Shown: positions 34,210 to 40,020 of the stretch, one piece after another
Layout of the letters: the number at the start of each line of letters is the position of its first letter
How positions within the stretch are numbered: position 1 is the stretch's first letter
Source: Pandoraea norimbergensis
Lineage (GTDB): Bacteria > Pseudomonadota > Gammaproteobacteria > Burkholderiales > Burkholderiaceae
Direction: 5' to 3'
Length of the DNA: 64,000 nucleotides
Assembly: GCF_001465545.3 (NCBI RefSeq)
Contig: NZ_CP013480.3
Span: 3,472,001 to 3,536,000, forward strand
Position numbers and translations under genes: made by a program
The notes under the pieces: model-generated
Told to the model about the DNA's origin: nothing
Databases searched by the model: none
Seen by the model: only the letters and a program-made list of their open reading frames with translations

Positions 34210-34707
34210 TCAGCACCCCGCAATCGGATGAACGCGCCCGACAGGCCGCACGCGGCCAAGGCTTCGGCATTGGCCTTGCCAAAGGCGATCAGGACGGATG
34301 GGGCGCCCGAATTTCCGGCACGCCCCCCCCCCAGGAAGCCTGAACGACAGGCGCCCACGCAGGAACAGCATGGCGTCGGCCTTGGGCCAAACGTGGTCTT
34401 GGAAGACAGCGGTTTCGGTGCGCGCAAACACCAGGGCAATAGCGTTGCCGTGGGCGGCGCAGCGTTCCAGCCACAGGGCCGCGTGCGGGCCATAGGGCGG
34501 GTTGCACCAGACACGGCCAGCCCATTCGCGGGTCAGGCCGTCGTCGCGGATGGTGAATTGCTGGCGTGCCGTGCGCCACGGCTGAAACTCGCTCGCGCAG
34601 GGGTCGAGGTCGAACTCGCCCAGCGTCGCCAGTAGTTCGGGCGGGGTCAGCCAGTCGTGTGTCGTGGCGGTCGAGCCGGATTCTCCGGTTTCAAACAGGA
34701 CGTTCAA
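34206..34707 (-). pseudogene. Dam-type phage adenine methyltransferase, out of frame at a 10-G tract
   Basis: The N-terminal 125 codons encode a phage Dam-family domain: HDWLTPPELL, FDLDPCASE and NPPYG (69-73). After LRGRLSFRLP the coding strand has ten consecutive G (34323-34332 as C on plus). The current frame then reads ACRKFGRPIRPDRLWQG and ends at 34210. In the frame reached with nine or twelve G the text becomes AGNSGAPSVLIAFGKANAEAL...FIRLRGAE, the normal family C-terminus, ending at 34206. So the gene is OFF in this sequence. It is either phase-variable by G-tract slippage or a sequencing error. Confidence 0.75.
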
Positions 34708-35096
34708 GCCTGGCCCTCCGCCTGTTTGCCGTTGCCGGGTGCATAGAGGCGTCCGCCGGCGGTTCCATGCCCGCGCACGCGCGCGCAGGTTCCCGCCACG
34801 CGGATGTCTCCGTTGCGGATGGCCTTGGCGTAGATGGAACCGAAAGCCCGGTCGTCCTTGGGGCGGATGCCAGCGGCGCGCGCGGCAAGCGTCACCTGCT
34901 CGCCGGGCACGCTGCCCAGCGCGGCTGCCTGCTCGCGCACGTAGGCGACGATGAAGGCATAGGCCCGCTCGCCGAAGCTGGGGTCGGCGGACGTGGCCGC
35001 GTCGAAGGAAAGCTGCATCTGCTGCTCACCCAGGCGGCGCGCGGTGGCGGCGCGGCGGGCGTGCGAAGGATGTTGCAGGGTTTCGGTGTTCATCAT
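34704..35096 (-). CDS. Phage early protein, unknown
   Basis: 130 residues. The second half (FGERAYAFIVAYVREQAAALG; AARAAGIRPKDDRAFGSIYAKAIRNGDIRVAG; RVRGHGTAGGRLY) is a recurrent small-protein pattern in phage early regions, with a helical core and a basic, Gly-rich tail that could bind nucleic acid. Overlaps the downstream methylase gene by 4 bases. A second ATG 3 bases in is an equal start. Function unknown. Confidence 0.6.
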   Translation of the reverse strand: MMNTETLQHPSHARRAATARRLGEQQMQLSFDAATSADPSFGERAYAFIVAYVREQAAALGSVPGEQVTLAARAAGIRPKDDRAFGSIYAKAIRNGDIRVAGTCARVRGHGTAGGRLYAPGNGKQAEGQA

Positions 35097-35108
35097 GGCA
35101 TCCAGCTC

Positions 35109-35306
35109 CTACACGTCGGTCGGCCCGATCTGGATGCGGCGCGCCGGCTGGGCCTGCTCGGCGGGTGCGTGGGATTCCGTGGCCGGCGTACTGACGAAGC
35201 GCGAACGCTCCGGGCGCGTGGCGCGGTAGGTGGTCTGGCTCATGCCATCGCGCACGGCCTGCTCGGGCTGCACGCCGTCAAGAACGGTGGTCGGGGCGCT
35301 GGTCAT
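35109..35306 (-). CDS. Small phage protein, unknown
   Basis: 65 residues, largely disordered (Thr, Pro, Ala, Arg) with no motif. It is 2 bases after the CII-like gene and 12 bases before the next start, so the reading frame is protected by operon context, with a GGGGGAACTGACC ribosome region. Function unknown. Confidence 0.4.
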   Translation of the reverse strand: MTSAPTTVLDGVQPEQAVRDGMSQTTYRATRPERSRFVSTPATESHAPAEQAQPARRIQIGPTDV

Positions 35307-35308
35307 GG

Positions 35309-35767
35309 TCAGTTCCCCCGGATGGCCTGAAGAAGCTCTCCACTGGCCTTCATCAGCGCCAGCAGCAGCGGTTCCAGCGTGCGGCGCTCGTCGCCGTCGA
35401 AGCGGCCATCCATCGCGGCCTCGGATCCGGCGCCGAACAGCTCGGACGACGCCTTCACCAGGGACAGGAACAGCTTGACGGCCTCGGCAGGCGGACGGGC
35501 TTCCAACTCGAAGTCCATAGGAACCTGCCCGACGAGGTGGGCCAGCGCGAAGATGGCGCGCTTGGCTTGGGCCACGACGACGATTTCGAGGATGACGCTG
35601 AAGGACGGCGGCGGGGCCTCGTGGTCGGGGTTGATGCCGTTGGCGAGGGTGTTGCCGTTCATACCCATCGTTTCGGCGATGGCGCGGACGCCGCCGGGGT
35701 ATTCCTTGGCGTCGGCCTGAAGGGCCAGAAACAGGGCGCGGTGAGCTTGTTTGATGGGGCGGCGCAT
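35309..35767 (-). CDS. CII-like phage regulatory protein
   Basis: 152 residues. IKQAHRALFLALQADAKEYPGGVRAIAETMGMNGNTLANGINPDHEA matches the phage regulatory protein CII family (PF06892-type) DNA-binding region, followed by a helical oligomerisation part. AGGAGA lies 9 bases before the ATG. It is the second gene of the leftward operon, after the Cro-like gene, as CII is in lambdoid phages. It probably activates the lysogeny or integration promoters. Confidence 0.75.
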   Translation of the reverse strand: MRRPIKQAHRALFLALQADAKEYPGGVRAIAETMGMNGNTLANGINPDHEAPPPSFSVILEIVVVAQAKRAIFALAHLVGQVPMDFELEARPPAEAVKLFLSLVKASSELFGAGSEAAMDGRFDGDERRTLEPLLLALMKASGELLQAIRGN

Positions 35768-35847
35768 TGGCGAACGTCTCCTTTTTTTCGTCTAGTCCCG
35801 CGCTTGGCGGTGGTGGAAACTGGCTTCGTCGAAAGAAAGGAAACCCG

Positions 35848-36108
35848 TCATGCAGCAGCCTCGCTTCCAGTCGTCTCGTTATTTGCAGCAGCGCCAGAGC
35901 CGCGCAGGTAGGCCCAATCAACGTCAGGGCGCAGCTCTTCGCACGTCACGGCACCGCCCGTGGCCTTCTCGATGGCCGGGCAGCGTTCAGCGGGGATGGG
36001 CCGGGTGTTGTTCGCCCACTGGGAAATGAGCACGGGCGCAACTTCGAGCGCCCGCCCAAGGGCGGCAGCCCGTCCGCGTTGCTGATCGATGTAGGTTCGC
36101 AGGTTCAT
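35848..36108 (-). CDS. Cro/YdaS-like regulator
   Basis: 86 residues. Residues 1-60 form a YdaS/Cro-type HTH (RTYIDQQRGRAAALGRALEVAPVLISQWANNTRPIPAERCPAIEKATGG in outline); the tail is alanine-rich. It is transcribed divergently from the repressor across an 85-base region with three operator sites. It should be the lytic-switch antagonist, binding the same TAGCAC-type operators. Confidence 0.75.
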   Translation of the reverse strand: MNLRTYIDQQRGRAAALGRALEVAPVLISQWANNTRPIPAERCPAIEKATGGAVTCEELRPDVDWAYLRGSGAAANNETTGSEAAA

Positions 36109-36115
36109 GCTGCGA

Positions 36116-36143
36116 ATAATAGCACGGTGCTACACAAAAGCAA
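36116..36143 (-). promoter_or_regulatory. Leftward early promoter for the Cro-like gene
   Basis: On the minus strand: -35 TTGCTT (36138-36143), 16-base spacer, -10 TATTAT (36116-36121). The spacer contains operator TAGCAC-type site 1, placed exactly as in the rightward promoter at 38 kb, so repressor binding would block it. The start codon is 8 bases past the -10, so the transcript has little or no 5' leader. Confidence 0.65.
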
Positions 36144-36180
36144 TAGCACCGTGCGTCTTCCAATAATTAGCAGGGTGCTA
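36120..36180. promoter_or_regulatory. Three repressor operators, 24-bp periodicity
   Basis: Palindromic sites TAGCACGGTGCTA (36120-36132), TAGCACCGTGCGT (36144-36156) and TAGCAGGGTGCTA (36168-36180) start exactly 24 bases apart. Each differs from the consensus by at most three bases. Two more copies lie at 38009-38021 and 38033-38045, also 24 bases apart. The spacing of just over two helical turns places all sites on nearly the same DNA face, favouring cooperative binding. Confidence 0.8.
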
Positions 36181-36193
36181 TGGAATAGAGGGT

Positions 36194-36640
36194 ATGAGAA
36201 CAATAGAAGAGGTACGTCACGATTGGCTCTTGCGGCTGGTTGAAAAGCACGGCACGGTGGCCGACCTGAACGCCGCGCTGGGCCGCACGCGCACGGACGC
36301 AACCCTCACCCAAATCAAGAACAAAGCGCCCAATACCCGGACTGGGAAGGTCAGGAGCATGGGCAGCGACCTCGCGCGCGAAATCGAAGAAAAATTAGGG
36401 ATGGAGCGCGGAACCCTCGATCACGAGCCGAAAGAAACTGCTCAAGTCGGTGATGCGCAAGGGCCTTGGACGGCCTACGAGCGCGCGGACGAGGTGCGCC
36501 GAGAGCTGGTCAATGCCGTCCTCAACATCGGCAGCGCGCCGCCGTGGCTGGATCCGTCGGCAGTTAAGTTCCTCGTTGGAATGACGAAGGAAGCTGCCGA
36601 CAGTTTCAGCGCCGAGAGAAAAAAGAAACCCGCCGCCTAA
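36194..36640 (+). CDS. Prophage repressor (CI-like, no peptidase domain)
   Basis: 148 residues. The N-terminal ~85 residues read as a lambda-type HTH (WLLRLVEKHGTVADLNAALGRTRTDATLTQIKNKA, then MGSDLAREIEEKLGM). The C-terminal part is short and helical. There is no S24/LexA Ser-Lys cleavage domain, so RecA-stimulated autocleavage is unlikely. It is divergent from the Cro-like gene across the operator region and heads the lysogeny operon. Confidence 0.75.
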   Translation: MRTIEEVRHDWLLRLVEKHGTVADLNAALGRTRTDATLTQIKNKAPNTRTGKVRSMGSDLAREIEEKLGMERGTLDHEPKETAQVGDAQGPWTAYERADEVRRELVNAVLNIGSAPPWLDPSAVKFLVGMTKEAADSFSAERKKKPAA

Positions 36641-36652
36641 GCTGACGCTCGT

Positions 36653-37501
36653 ATGGTCGAGGGGAACGTAGTGCAAGAAAAAATCGAAGTCGCCACCGAT
36701 GACATAGAAACCATCCTGCGCTTCATGCTGGGCTTCTATCACATCAACACGGGCGCCGCCGACGACCTGTTTAATATCGAGCCGGCGCACCGCGAGCGCG
36801 TCGTGGAAACCGGCATGGCACGCACCGTCGCCCAGCTCGCCAAGCTGGGAATCCCGTGCATCGAAGGAAAGCTGCGCGGCGGCTCCCTGGTCTTCCTGGG
36901 CGACCCAGACCTTGAAGCACACAAGGCACTGTATGGGCCGGGCACCATCTGCGTGTTGGAGAAGCACATGGCCCAGCACGATGAGCGCGCCCTGCTCGAT
37001 GGGTTCGAGGCCAGGGTGAGGCTGGATGGCTCCGACACTTGGCTATGTGTCGGCATCAGCCCCACGGCAGCCTTTGAAGATGAAGATGAAGAGCCCGAAG
37101 AGGAAGAGCCGCCGATGCTCCCTCCGCCATCCACCATGCACGACATCAACCGCGTCGCAGTCATTGCGGCAAGTGCCGATGGCTTCGGTGTCGTAGCGCG
37201 AAACCGCGAGCTACGCGCCGACTTCGTGCGCCCTATTGCGCAGAGCGAGTTGCCTGAATCGGAAGAGTCCATCGTCCAGGCCATCGCGCAACAGGCCGTG
37301 ACGTTCTGGGAGTTCGGTGTGGTGCCGATGCGCGCGAAGGAATTAAAATCGAGCGGAAAGAAGATCGCCGAGATTGCAGAAGCCCTTGGCATCACCAAGC
37401 AGCGCGCCGAACGCGCCGTGGGCATGGAAATGAAGCTCACGCTCATTGAGAAGATGGCAGAGTATCAGGCCAAGAACGAACAGAAAGGAATCGCACCATG
37501 A
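36653..37501 (+). CDS. Lysogeny-operon protein with C-terminal HTH, unknown
   Basis: 282 residues in three parts: an alpha/beta N-terminal domain (about 5-140), a very acidic proline linker (FEDEDEEPEEEEPPMLPPP, 141-159), and a C-terminal region ending with a helix-turn-helix (AKELKSSGKKIAEIAEALGITKQRAERAVGMEM, 228-260). It follows the repressor by 12 bases and overlaps the exported-protein gene by 4. It could be a second regulator or an immunity or anti-phage factor made in lysogens. I do not recognise the N-terminal domain. Confidence 0.65.
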   Translation: MVEGNVVQEKIEVATDDIETILRFMLGFYHINTGAADDLFNIEPAHRERVVETGMARTVAQLAKLGIPCIEGKLRGGSLVFLGDPDLEAHKALYGPGTICVLEKHMAQHDERALLDGFEARVRLDGSDTWLCVGISPTAAFEDEDEEPEEEEPPMLPPPSTMHDINRVAVIAASADGFGVVARNRELRADFVRPIAQSELPESEESIVQAIAQQAVTFWEFGVVPMRAKELKSSGKKIAEIAEALGITKQRAERAVGMEMKLTLIEKMAEYQAKNEQKGIAP

Positions 37502-37935
37502 CCATGCTTCGCACCGCGCTCCTTGCCGCCATGCTGCTGGCCGGCGTAGCGCAGGCCGCACCACCCGCGCTGTCCGATCAGCAAATATCGACGATTGCCG
37601 GGATGATGTTCCAAGCCTACGCCGAGGGTGGCGTGCCCCAGATGTTCGCCGACGAAATGAAGTGCTGGGACGACGCATCGAAGACCAAGCGCGCCGACAA
37701 AAACGTGGTGGCCGCCTGCGCCACAGCGGCAATGTCCGGCGGCCTGATCGAGGCATCATTTGCACGCAAGCAGCGGCGCGGCCCGAGTCCGCAGTACGCC
37801 GGCGACGCCATCCGCGCGCGCATATCCGACCTGTCCGGCTTGAATCCCGACGTGCTGCAATCCCTATCCGATGAAACCCTGCGGCCAGGCGTACCCGCCA
37901 TGCTGACCGGCCTACAGGGCGCCGGCATGAGATAG
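37498..37935 (+). CDS. Exported protein of the lysogeny operon
   Basis: 145 residues with a clear Sec signal peptide (MTMLRTALLAAMLLAGVAQAA, cleavage after Ala-Gln-Ala). The mature ~124 residues are helical with two cysteines (MKCWDDAS; VAACATAAM) that could form a disulfide. Translationally coupled to the previous gene and followed by a strong terminator, so it should be expressed in the lysogen. A periplasmic superinfection-exclusion or lysogenic-conversion role is plausible. Confidence 0.65.
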   Translation: MTMLRTALLAAMLLAGVAQAAPPALSDQQISTIAGMMFQAYAEGGVPQMFADEMKCWDDASKTKRADKNVVAACATAAMSGGLIEASFARKQRRGPSPQYAGDAIRARISDLSGLNPDVLQSLSDETLRPGVPAMLTGLQGAGMR

Positions 37936-37970
37936 CCGCCTCTCCCTCCCGCCCCCGCACCGCCCAGAAG

Positions 37971-37997
37971 CCCGGCCATTTGGCCGGGTTTTCTTTT
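37971..37997 (+). terminator. Rho-independent terminator of the lysogeny operon
   Basis: CCCGGCCA and TGGCCGGG form a perfect 8-base stem with a TT loop, followed by TTTTCTTTT. It lies 36 bases after the exported-protein stop and just upstream of the early-right promoter. Confidence 0.9.
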
Positions 37998-38008
37998 GTC
38001 GAAAAATT

Positions 38009-38049
38009 TAGCACGGTGCTATTGACAATGAAAAGCACGGTGCTATCAT
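38009..38049 (+). promoter_or_regulatory. Early-right promoter with two repressor operators
   Basis: -35 TTGACA (38022-38027), 16-base spacer, -10 TATCAT (38044-38049). Operator TAGCACGGTGCTA (38009-38021) abuts the -35. A second copy AAGCACGGTGCTA (38033-38045) lies in the spacer and overlaps the -10. The layout repeats that of the leftward promoter at 36.1 kb. Repressor bound here would silence the whole rightward early operon. Confidence 0.85.
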
Positions 38050-38544
38050 TCGCCTTACTGAAGCGCGCAACAGCAGGCAAATGCAGAGCGCGGTGCTCCT
38101 TAAAAACTTGGTGGATGAACAGAGGCGAGGCCCCTTCGCAAGAGGCGCGGCGACAACCTCCTACCCCGTGGCGCGCACGGTAGAAGCAAAAGTGCGCGAA
38201 ACCCGAATCTCCCTGGGGGAGTGGCCCGTGGGGCTGCGTTGAAACCATAGGTTCGGTTTGCACGTTCGCTATTTGCGAACTGCGAACGCCCACCCGTCCG
38301 TGGCGCAGGTAACGACGGGCAGAAGTGAAGTCCCTGCAATCAGGCCCCGCGAAGTCGGGGCGAGCCGCCCGTGACAGCGGGCATAGCAGGGGCGCGGCGC
38401 GCGCACTACGTCGCATCAATGCCGCAACCGGCCAGGCCCAGCGTCTGGCCGGAGTGATGCCCTGGCAACAGGGCCATCACCACCGCCGATTGCACCCAGT
38501 CGCCGGTGCTGATGCTCCCCTCAACCACAACCGAAAGGCCAACC
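38050..38544 (+). ncRNA. Hairpin-rich untranslated leader of the early-right transcript (candidate antitermination or regulatory RNA)
   Basis: About 500 bases with no convincing gene between the promoter and the KTSC start codon. A boxA-like TGCTCCTTAAAAA occurs at 38094-38106. Perfect or near-perfect hairpins follow: CCGTG/CACGG, CTCCC/GGGAG, GTTCGC/GCGAAC, CCCGTC/GACGGG, GCCCCG/CGGGGC, GCCCG/CGGGC, GGCCAG/CTGGCC, and CCTG-GCAA-CAGG with a GNRA loop. The density of clean stems is well above what coding DNA here shows. I infer a structured RNA that could load antitermination factors (like boxA or HK022 put elements) or act in trans. Confidence 0.55.
38094..38106 (+). promoter_or_regulatory. 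boxA-like antitermination element
   Basis: TGCTCCTTAAAAA, differing from the rRNA/lambda boxA core TGCTCTTTAA by one base in the first ten, located ~45 bases after the -10 of the early-right promoter. NusB/NusE binding here would allow transcription past the many downstream hairpins. Confidence 0.5.
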
Positions 38545-38835
38545 ATGCAAATTGACGCCAGCCCCATCGCCATGAAGGCGGTCGAATCCTCGCGCATCGC
38601 CGAGATCGGCCACAACGCCGAAACCAACACCCTCGCCATCCGCTTCAAGCGGGCCGACGGCAGCCACGGCGCGCTGTACCACTACGGCAATTTCAACGCC
38701 GAGGAATTCGCCACCTTCGACAGCGCCGAATCGCTGGGCACGCACTTCAGCCAGCACATCAAGAAGGAAACCGAGAAGCACCCGTACCTGCGCGTGGCCG
38801 AGCCGCCGGCGAACGCCGAGGCCGCCACCGCGTAA
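38545..38835 (+). CDS. KTSC-domain protein
   Basis: 96 residues. AMKAVESSRIAEIGHNAETNTLAIRFK and the ALYHYGNFNAEEFATFDSAESLGTHFSQHIKK segment follow the KTSC domain pattern (its Lys-Thr-Ser-Cys region is here KAVES), a small fold common in phages and sometimes fused to RNA-related enzymes. The ATG at 38545 has GAAAGG 8 bases upstream. It is the first gene of the early-right operon and is flanked by two structured RNA regions. Confidence 0.7.
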   Translation: MQIDASPIAMKAVESSRIAEIGHNAETNTLAIRFKRADGSHGALYHYGNFNAEEFATFDSAESLGTHFSQHIKKETEKHPYLRVAEPPANAEAATA

Positions 38836-38884
38836 TCCATGCCCGCGCCGCCGCGCGATAGGCGGAGGGACGACGCCAACAGTC

Positions 38885-39046
38885 GCACCCCGGTGAAAGG
38901 CCGGGGCCATCAAGAGGCGCCCTGGGCAAATCCAGCGCCGACCAACCCCAGAGCGAAGCACCCACGGGCAAGTTGGAGCCCGTCTCCGGGGCGCCCCTTG
39001 ATGGCGGTCGCATGACCGAATCCCCTACCCGTGAGGACGGGTAGGC
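38885..39046 (+). ncRNA. Candidate structured RNA with a three-way junction
   Basis: The 319 bases between the KTSC gene and the next start codon hold no convincing gene but a compact set of helices. A long closing stem pairs 38906-38921 with 38990-39005 (GCCATCAAG-a-GGCGCC with GGCGCC-c-CTTGATGGC). Inside it are two hairpins, CTGGG/CCCAG (38922-38951) and ACGGGC/GCCCGT (38964-38983), giving a three-way junction. A 5' hairpin CCCCGG/CCGGGG (38888-38906) shares one base with the closing stem. Two 3' hairpins follow: CGGTC-GCAT-GACCG (39005-39018) and CCTACCCGT-GAGG-ACGGGTAGG (39024-39045). No RNA family is recognised. Confidence 0.55.
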
Positions 39047-39154
39047 GGCGGACGAGCCCCGATGACGCCTGCCAGCCAGGCCGAGAAAAGCGCGCTTGCA
39101 AATGGTGCAGGTAGCCCGACCGCCATCAGCATCATCAACCACCGGAGCAAAGCC

Positions 39155-39409
39155 ATGAACCGAAACCAGTACGAAGTTGCCCGTCGCGCGCGCGTCGAAC
39201 GAGAGGTTCGCGCCAGCTCCGGCCCCGAAGACAGCGAAGCCGACATCCAAGAAATGATCGAGGACGCCATCGAAGAAGAGTTGCGCGCCGAGGCGCACGA
39301 CCGCGAGGAAGACCTGGCGATGTTCGGCAGCCCAGAGGACACGCCCTGCATCCAGTCGGCGGACATCTGGGGCACGGGCGAAGGTCAGTACCACGGCTTC
39401 ATCGGCTGA
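39155..39409 (+). CDS. Small acidic phage protein, unknown
   Basis: 84 residues from ATG 39155 (GGAG 10 bases upstream). N-terminus basic (MNRNQYEVARRARVEREVRAS), middle strongly acidic and helical (EDSEADIQEMIEDAIEEELRAEAHDREEDL). An upstream ATG at 39062 would overlap the structured-RNA flank and lacks a good ribosome site. Function unknown. Confidence 0.5.
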   Translation: MNRNQYEVARRARVEREVRASSGPEDSEADIQEMIEDAIEEELRAEAHDREEDLAMFGSPEDTPCIQSADIWGTGEGQYHGFIG

Positions 39410-39429
39410 CGCACCGCGAGGCACAGAAC

Positions 39430-39693
39430 ATGCGCATCAACATCTACAGCCAGGAACTGACGGACGAAGTGCTACGTGTCGAAAAGCCGAGCAACACCGG
39501 CGTCACGTATCACGCCGTCCAGTTCATCTTGCACAGCAGCGACAGGCTGCACCACCCGCCGCAGGACGACGACCGGAGCGCCGTGACGTTCTGGCTCCCC
39601 AAGTCGTCGGCACGCCGGGAACAGCTTGCAAAAGCCTTCGATGAAGCGGCGCGCATCGTGCGCACCGCGCCGCCCGAAACCGGGCTCGATTGA
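39430..39693 (+). CDS. Small phage protein, unknown
   Basis: 87 residues; a beta-rich start (MRINIYSQELTDEVLRVEK), then YHAVQFILHSSDRLHHPPQDDDRSAVTFWLPKS and a C-terminal helix. Begins 20 bases after the previous stop and ends 6 bases before the tRNA. Similar small proteins are frequent in phage early operons; no function known to me. Confidence 0.55.
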   Translation: MRINIYSQELTDEVLRVEKPSNTGVTYHAVQFILHSSDRLHHPPQDDDRSAVTFWLPKSSARREQLAKAFDEAARIVRTAPPETGLD

Positions 39694-39699
39694 CCGAAT

Positions 39700-39775
39700 T
39701 GCGGCGTAGAGCAGTTGGCAGCTCGCCGGCTTCATAAGCCGGAGGTCGCTGGTTCGATTCCAGCCGCCGCTACCA
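39700..39775 (+). tRNA. tRNA-Met (CAU), initiator-like, CCA encoded
   Basis: 76 bases fold as a complete cloverleaf: acceptor 39700-39706 with 39765-39771, D stem GAGC/GCTC, anticodon stem CCGGC/GCCGG with loop TTCATAA (anticodon CAU at 39733-39735), T stem GCTGG/CCAGC with TTCGATT, discriminator A and encoded CCA. Two features resemble bacterial initiator tRNA: base 1 and base 72 are mismatched (T:T), and the D stem has the A11:T24 pair. The three base pairs next to the anticodon loop are all G:C. On the minus strand it encodes the well-known spurious GIEPATSGL peptide. Confidence 0.9.
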
Positions 39776-40020
39776 CCTTCCGACCCCACTGACAGGCTGG
39801 ACTGGGAATCAAACCGGGCGCATGTCTGTTCGACCAGCCGGAGGTCGTGGAAACCGGAACGAAAGCGGATGCTGGCCTGGGATTGCTTCGGCGGTCGTGC
39901 GCAGCCAGACGCAGCGAGTAGGACGCGAGCCTGAACGCGCACAGGCCCATGCCGGACATGGTGAAAGCCGGAATCCCGCTCCTGCCCATCAAGCACCCCA
40001 TCAACGCAAAGGACATCAAC

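Noticed and set aside
37980..38183. 67-codon plus-strand frame through the early-right promoter
   Set aside because: It spans the promoter, both operators and the boxA-like element, so it cannot be translated from the transcript that starts there.
39776..40020. Possible DGR template repeat or second tRNA between the tRNA and the CLec gene
   Set aside because: A 12-base piece of the tRNA (AGCCGGAGGTCG) recurs at 39836-39847, but no cloverleaf forms and no adenine-variant copy of the CLec 3' end is present.
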